This document shows, one piece after another, positions 28,907 through 30,183 of a DNA stretch of 30,183 nt (within the stretch, counting starts at the first letter, position 1; the number at the start of each line of letters is the position of its first letter). The position numbers and the translations under genes are program-made. This DNA is from Bremia lactucae (Eukaryota > Oomycota > Peronosporomycetes > Peronosporales > Peronosporaceae), in assembly GCF_004359215.1 (NCBI RefSeq), contig NC_090621.1, forward strand, positions 2,752,587 through 2,782,769, in the 5' to 3' direction. Below the pieces are notes generated by a model, which saw only the letters and a program-made list of their open reading frames with translations, was not told where the DNA came from and ran no database searches.

Positions 28907-29183
28907 GCTCATAGTCAGCCGCCTGACGTCTATCAGGCGACTGTTCTATTCTTCCCGAGTCGGCCATTTCGTCCGACTCGCATTCGTAGTAGACCTCCAA
29001 AGAGGGGTCGTCTTCACGTGGTGAATCACCACGAGCCCCCGCAACATCTTGTGTTGCGCGAGCTGGAGATACTACGGCTGACGGAACGTCTGTCGCAAGA
29101 GATAACAGTGCGTCACCCGCGGCTGCACGAACCGCAGCCAAAGGCGCCGCACTATCAGCACCCAAAATGAAATTGTTCTTCAT
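28907..29183 (-). pseudogene. G1 copy D antisense ORF 1, N-terminal part
   Basis: The frame starts at ATG 29183 (MKNNFILGADSAAP), with the same start position as 20849 in the main copy. It runs uninterrupted through LAAVRAAAGDALLSLA, VPSAVVSPARATQDVAGARG, EDDPSLEVYYECESDEMAD and DRRQAADYE to the deletion junction at 28906/28907, then adds unrelated residues to a stop at 28875. It is more intact here than in the main copy. Several differences between copies are synonymous, for example at the LLS codons. Confidence 0.6.
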
Positions 29184-29289
29184 GCGATGGAATTTAAAAT
29201 GATGGTTCTGACGAATTAACATTATTTTTTAAAATTAAGTGATCACATAGGGACCACTCCATCCAATGACGTTCAAAGTGATTGTCGTT

Positions 29290-29300
29290 AAAGGGAGGGG
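29290..29300 (+). other. G1 copy D polypurine tract
   Basis: AAAGGGAGGGG just before the LTR. Confidence 0.75.
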
Positions 29301-29303
29301 TGT

Positions 29304-29563
29304 TATAACGGGGTGTATCGTTACATGAAATTATCACTTAAAGGTTGTTAATTTTATATATTATTGAAAAGGTAGAGAATATTTGGAGAATATTACTTCA
29401 TAAACTAATGTTCAGGAATCTTATCCATAAATATGTTTAGGCCACTATAGATATTAATCCCGCAGACTAATCAGCTGTAAACGTTAACAATGAGAGAGAC
29501 AGATAAGATTTCGAATACTTGTTTGGTATTAGATTATAATTAAGTTAGCGTTAACATATTATA
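29304..29563 (+). repeat. G1 copy D 3' LTR, interrupted
   Basis: It starts TATAACGGGGTGTATCGTTA and matches the G1 LTR to AGATTATAATTAAGTTAG. The last ~70 bp are missing because the G2 LTR starts at 29564. Confidence 0.85.
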
Positions 29564-30183
29564 TGTAACGGGCTAGAGTTGCCCTAATGTTACACAGTCC
29601 CCATTAAGTACATTTGGTACTTAAGGGGATGGTCAATTACTAAATAATAGTAATTAGACCCAACACTCGGGTGTGGTGCACATTTGTGACCAACCCTTGT
29701 GGATGTGATGCACATGGGTGCATTCACATTAGGAGGGATGACGCCCAGCGTCATCCATGATGACGGCTAGCGTCATCAGTTACGCGAGGTATCTATAAAG
29801 ATACGCTCGCAATACATATTAAATGATATCTATAGAGATAACATTTTAATTGGTAAAAATAGGTATTTGTATTTAATTCTATTAAATATAAATCAGTCTG
29901 AAAATTACTACCTACTTGGTAAGTGCGCACGAGGAGACGGATTACCGCTCCCGTGACGACACTTTACCAGAGTTCTTAGTGTGTTGGGTGAGGTCGCTTG
30001 CGCGCCCACCACAACTACCTCACTGCACGCAAGAGAAGCAGGTTTAACCGCTTCCTCGCTGTGCTAGGGTGTGTGCTTAAGTAGAGCGTGGCCGCATTAC
30101 GACGTGCCCGCCTACACTTGGTAGCACTTGAAATCCTTCCCACGACCCGCATCTCTGCGTGTGTACGTGAGGATGAGCCTCAA
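29564..30183 (+). mobile_element. Second G2 element: 5' LTR, primer site, gag start
   Basis: The LTR 29564-30116 is nearly identical to 8863-9416, and the primer site at 30119 and the following leader are the same. The Gag ATG is at 30173, with Met-Ser-Leu visible before the window ends. It is nested in the G1 LTR, so this insertion is younger than that G1 copy. Confidence 0.9.

Larger units (their letters stand above)
27233..29563 (+). mobile_element. G1 copy D: RT, RNase H, antisense ORF start, LTR; integrase deleted
   Basis: It matches the main copy from 16180 to 17840, then jumps to 20574 and continues to the polypurine tract and 3' LTR. The 2733-bp deletion removes integrase, GPY/F and most antisense coding sequence. 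The LTR is cut at 29563 by a G2 element. Confidence 0.85.

Overview
The window is a eukaryotic, transposon-packed stretch, most likely from an oomycete (Phytophthora or downy-mildew type). The reasons are the idioms of its Ty3/Gypsy Gag, protease, RT and integrase fragments, a Copia RT relic with the oomycete-style ALYGLKQAG motif, and moderate GC with AT-rich spacers. This is an inference: no conserved host gene was recognised. Almost everything identifiable is LTR-retrotransposon sequence, mostly decayed, inverted or nested. There are two assembly gaps (6471-6570 and 10380-11170).

Three Gypsy families are named here for convenience. G1 is the autonomous-type family. One nearly complete copy lies at 13452-21283 (+), in the order LTR, hairpin leader, gag, zinc knuckle, protease, RT, RNase H, integrase, GPY/F, then two ORFs on the opposite strand, a polypurine tract and the LTR. 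Fragments of G1 are at 1-1711 (-), 1712-2401 (+), 2402-2830 (-), 6412-6745 (-), 26957-27232 (-) and 27233-29563 (+). G2 has an LTR-bounded copy at 8863-13337 (+) and the start of a second at 29564-30183. The visible part of G2 encodes only Gag and a protease tail, then a gene on the opposite strand. G3 is a third family: a relic at 6830-7970 (+) and a minus-strand relic with decayed LTR-like repeats at 21284-25110.

By region: 1-2830 is a mosaic of inverted G1 pieces. 2831-6411 is AT-rich with a 154-codon minus ORF and a short MULE/FAR1-like ORF. 6412-8862 holds G1, G3 and Copia relics. 8863-13337 is G2 and 13452-21283 is the main G1. 21284-25110 is G3. 25111-26956 is spacer with an ankyrin-like relic and an RT-like relic. 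26957-29563 is a rearranged G1 copy whose 3' LTR is interrupted by the second G2 element.

The most notable points are these. (1) Both G1 and G2 carry protein-coding sequence in antisense orientation between the end of the sense polyprotein and the 3' LTR, arranged tail-to-tail with it. (2) The G1 leader contains tandem 26-bp units that fold as hairpins, with base-pair covariation between units. (3) Two otherwise diverged G1 copies share 418 bp of perfect identity, which looks like gene conversion. (4) G1 and G2 LTRs begin with the same TGTAACGGG and an inverted GTTAC(A), which suggests G2 could be mobilised by G1-type enzymes.
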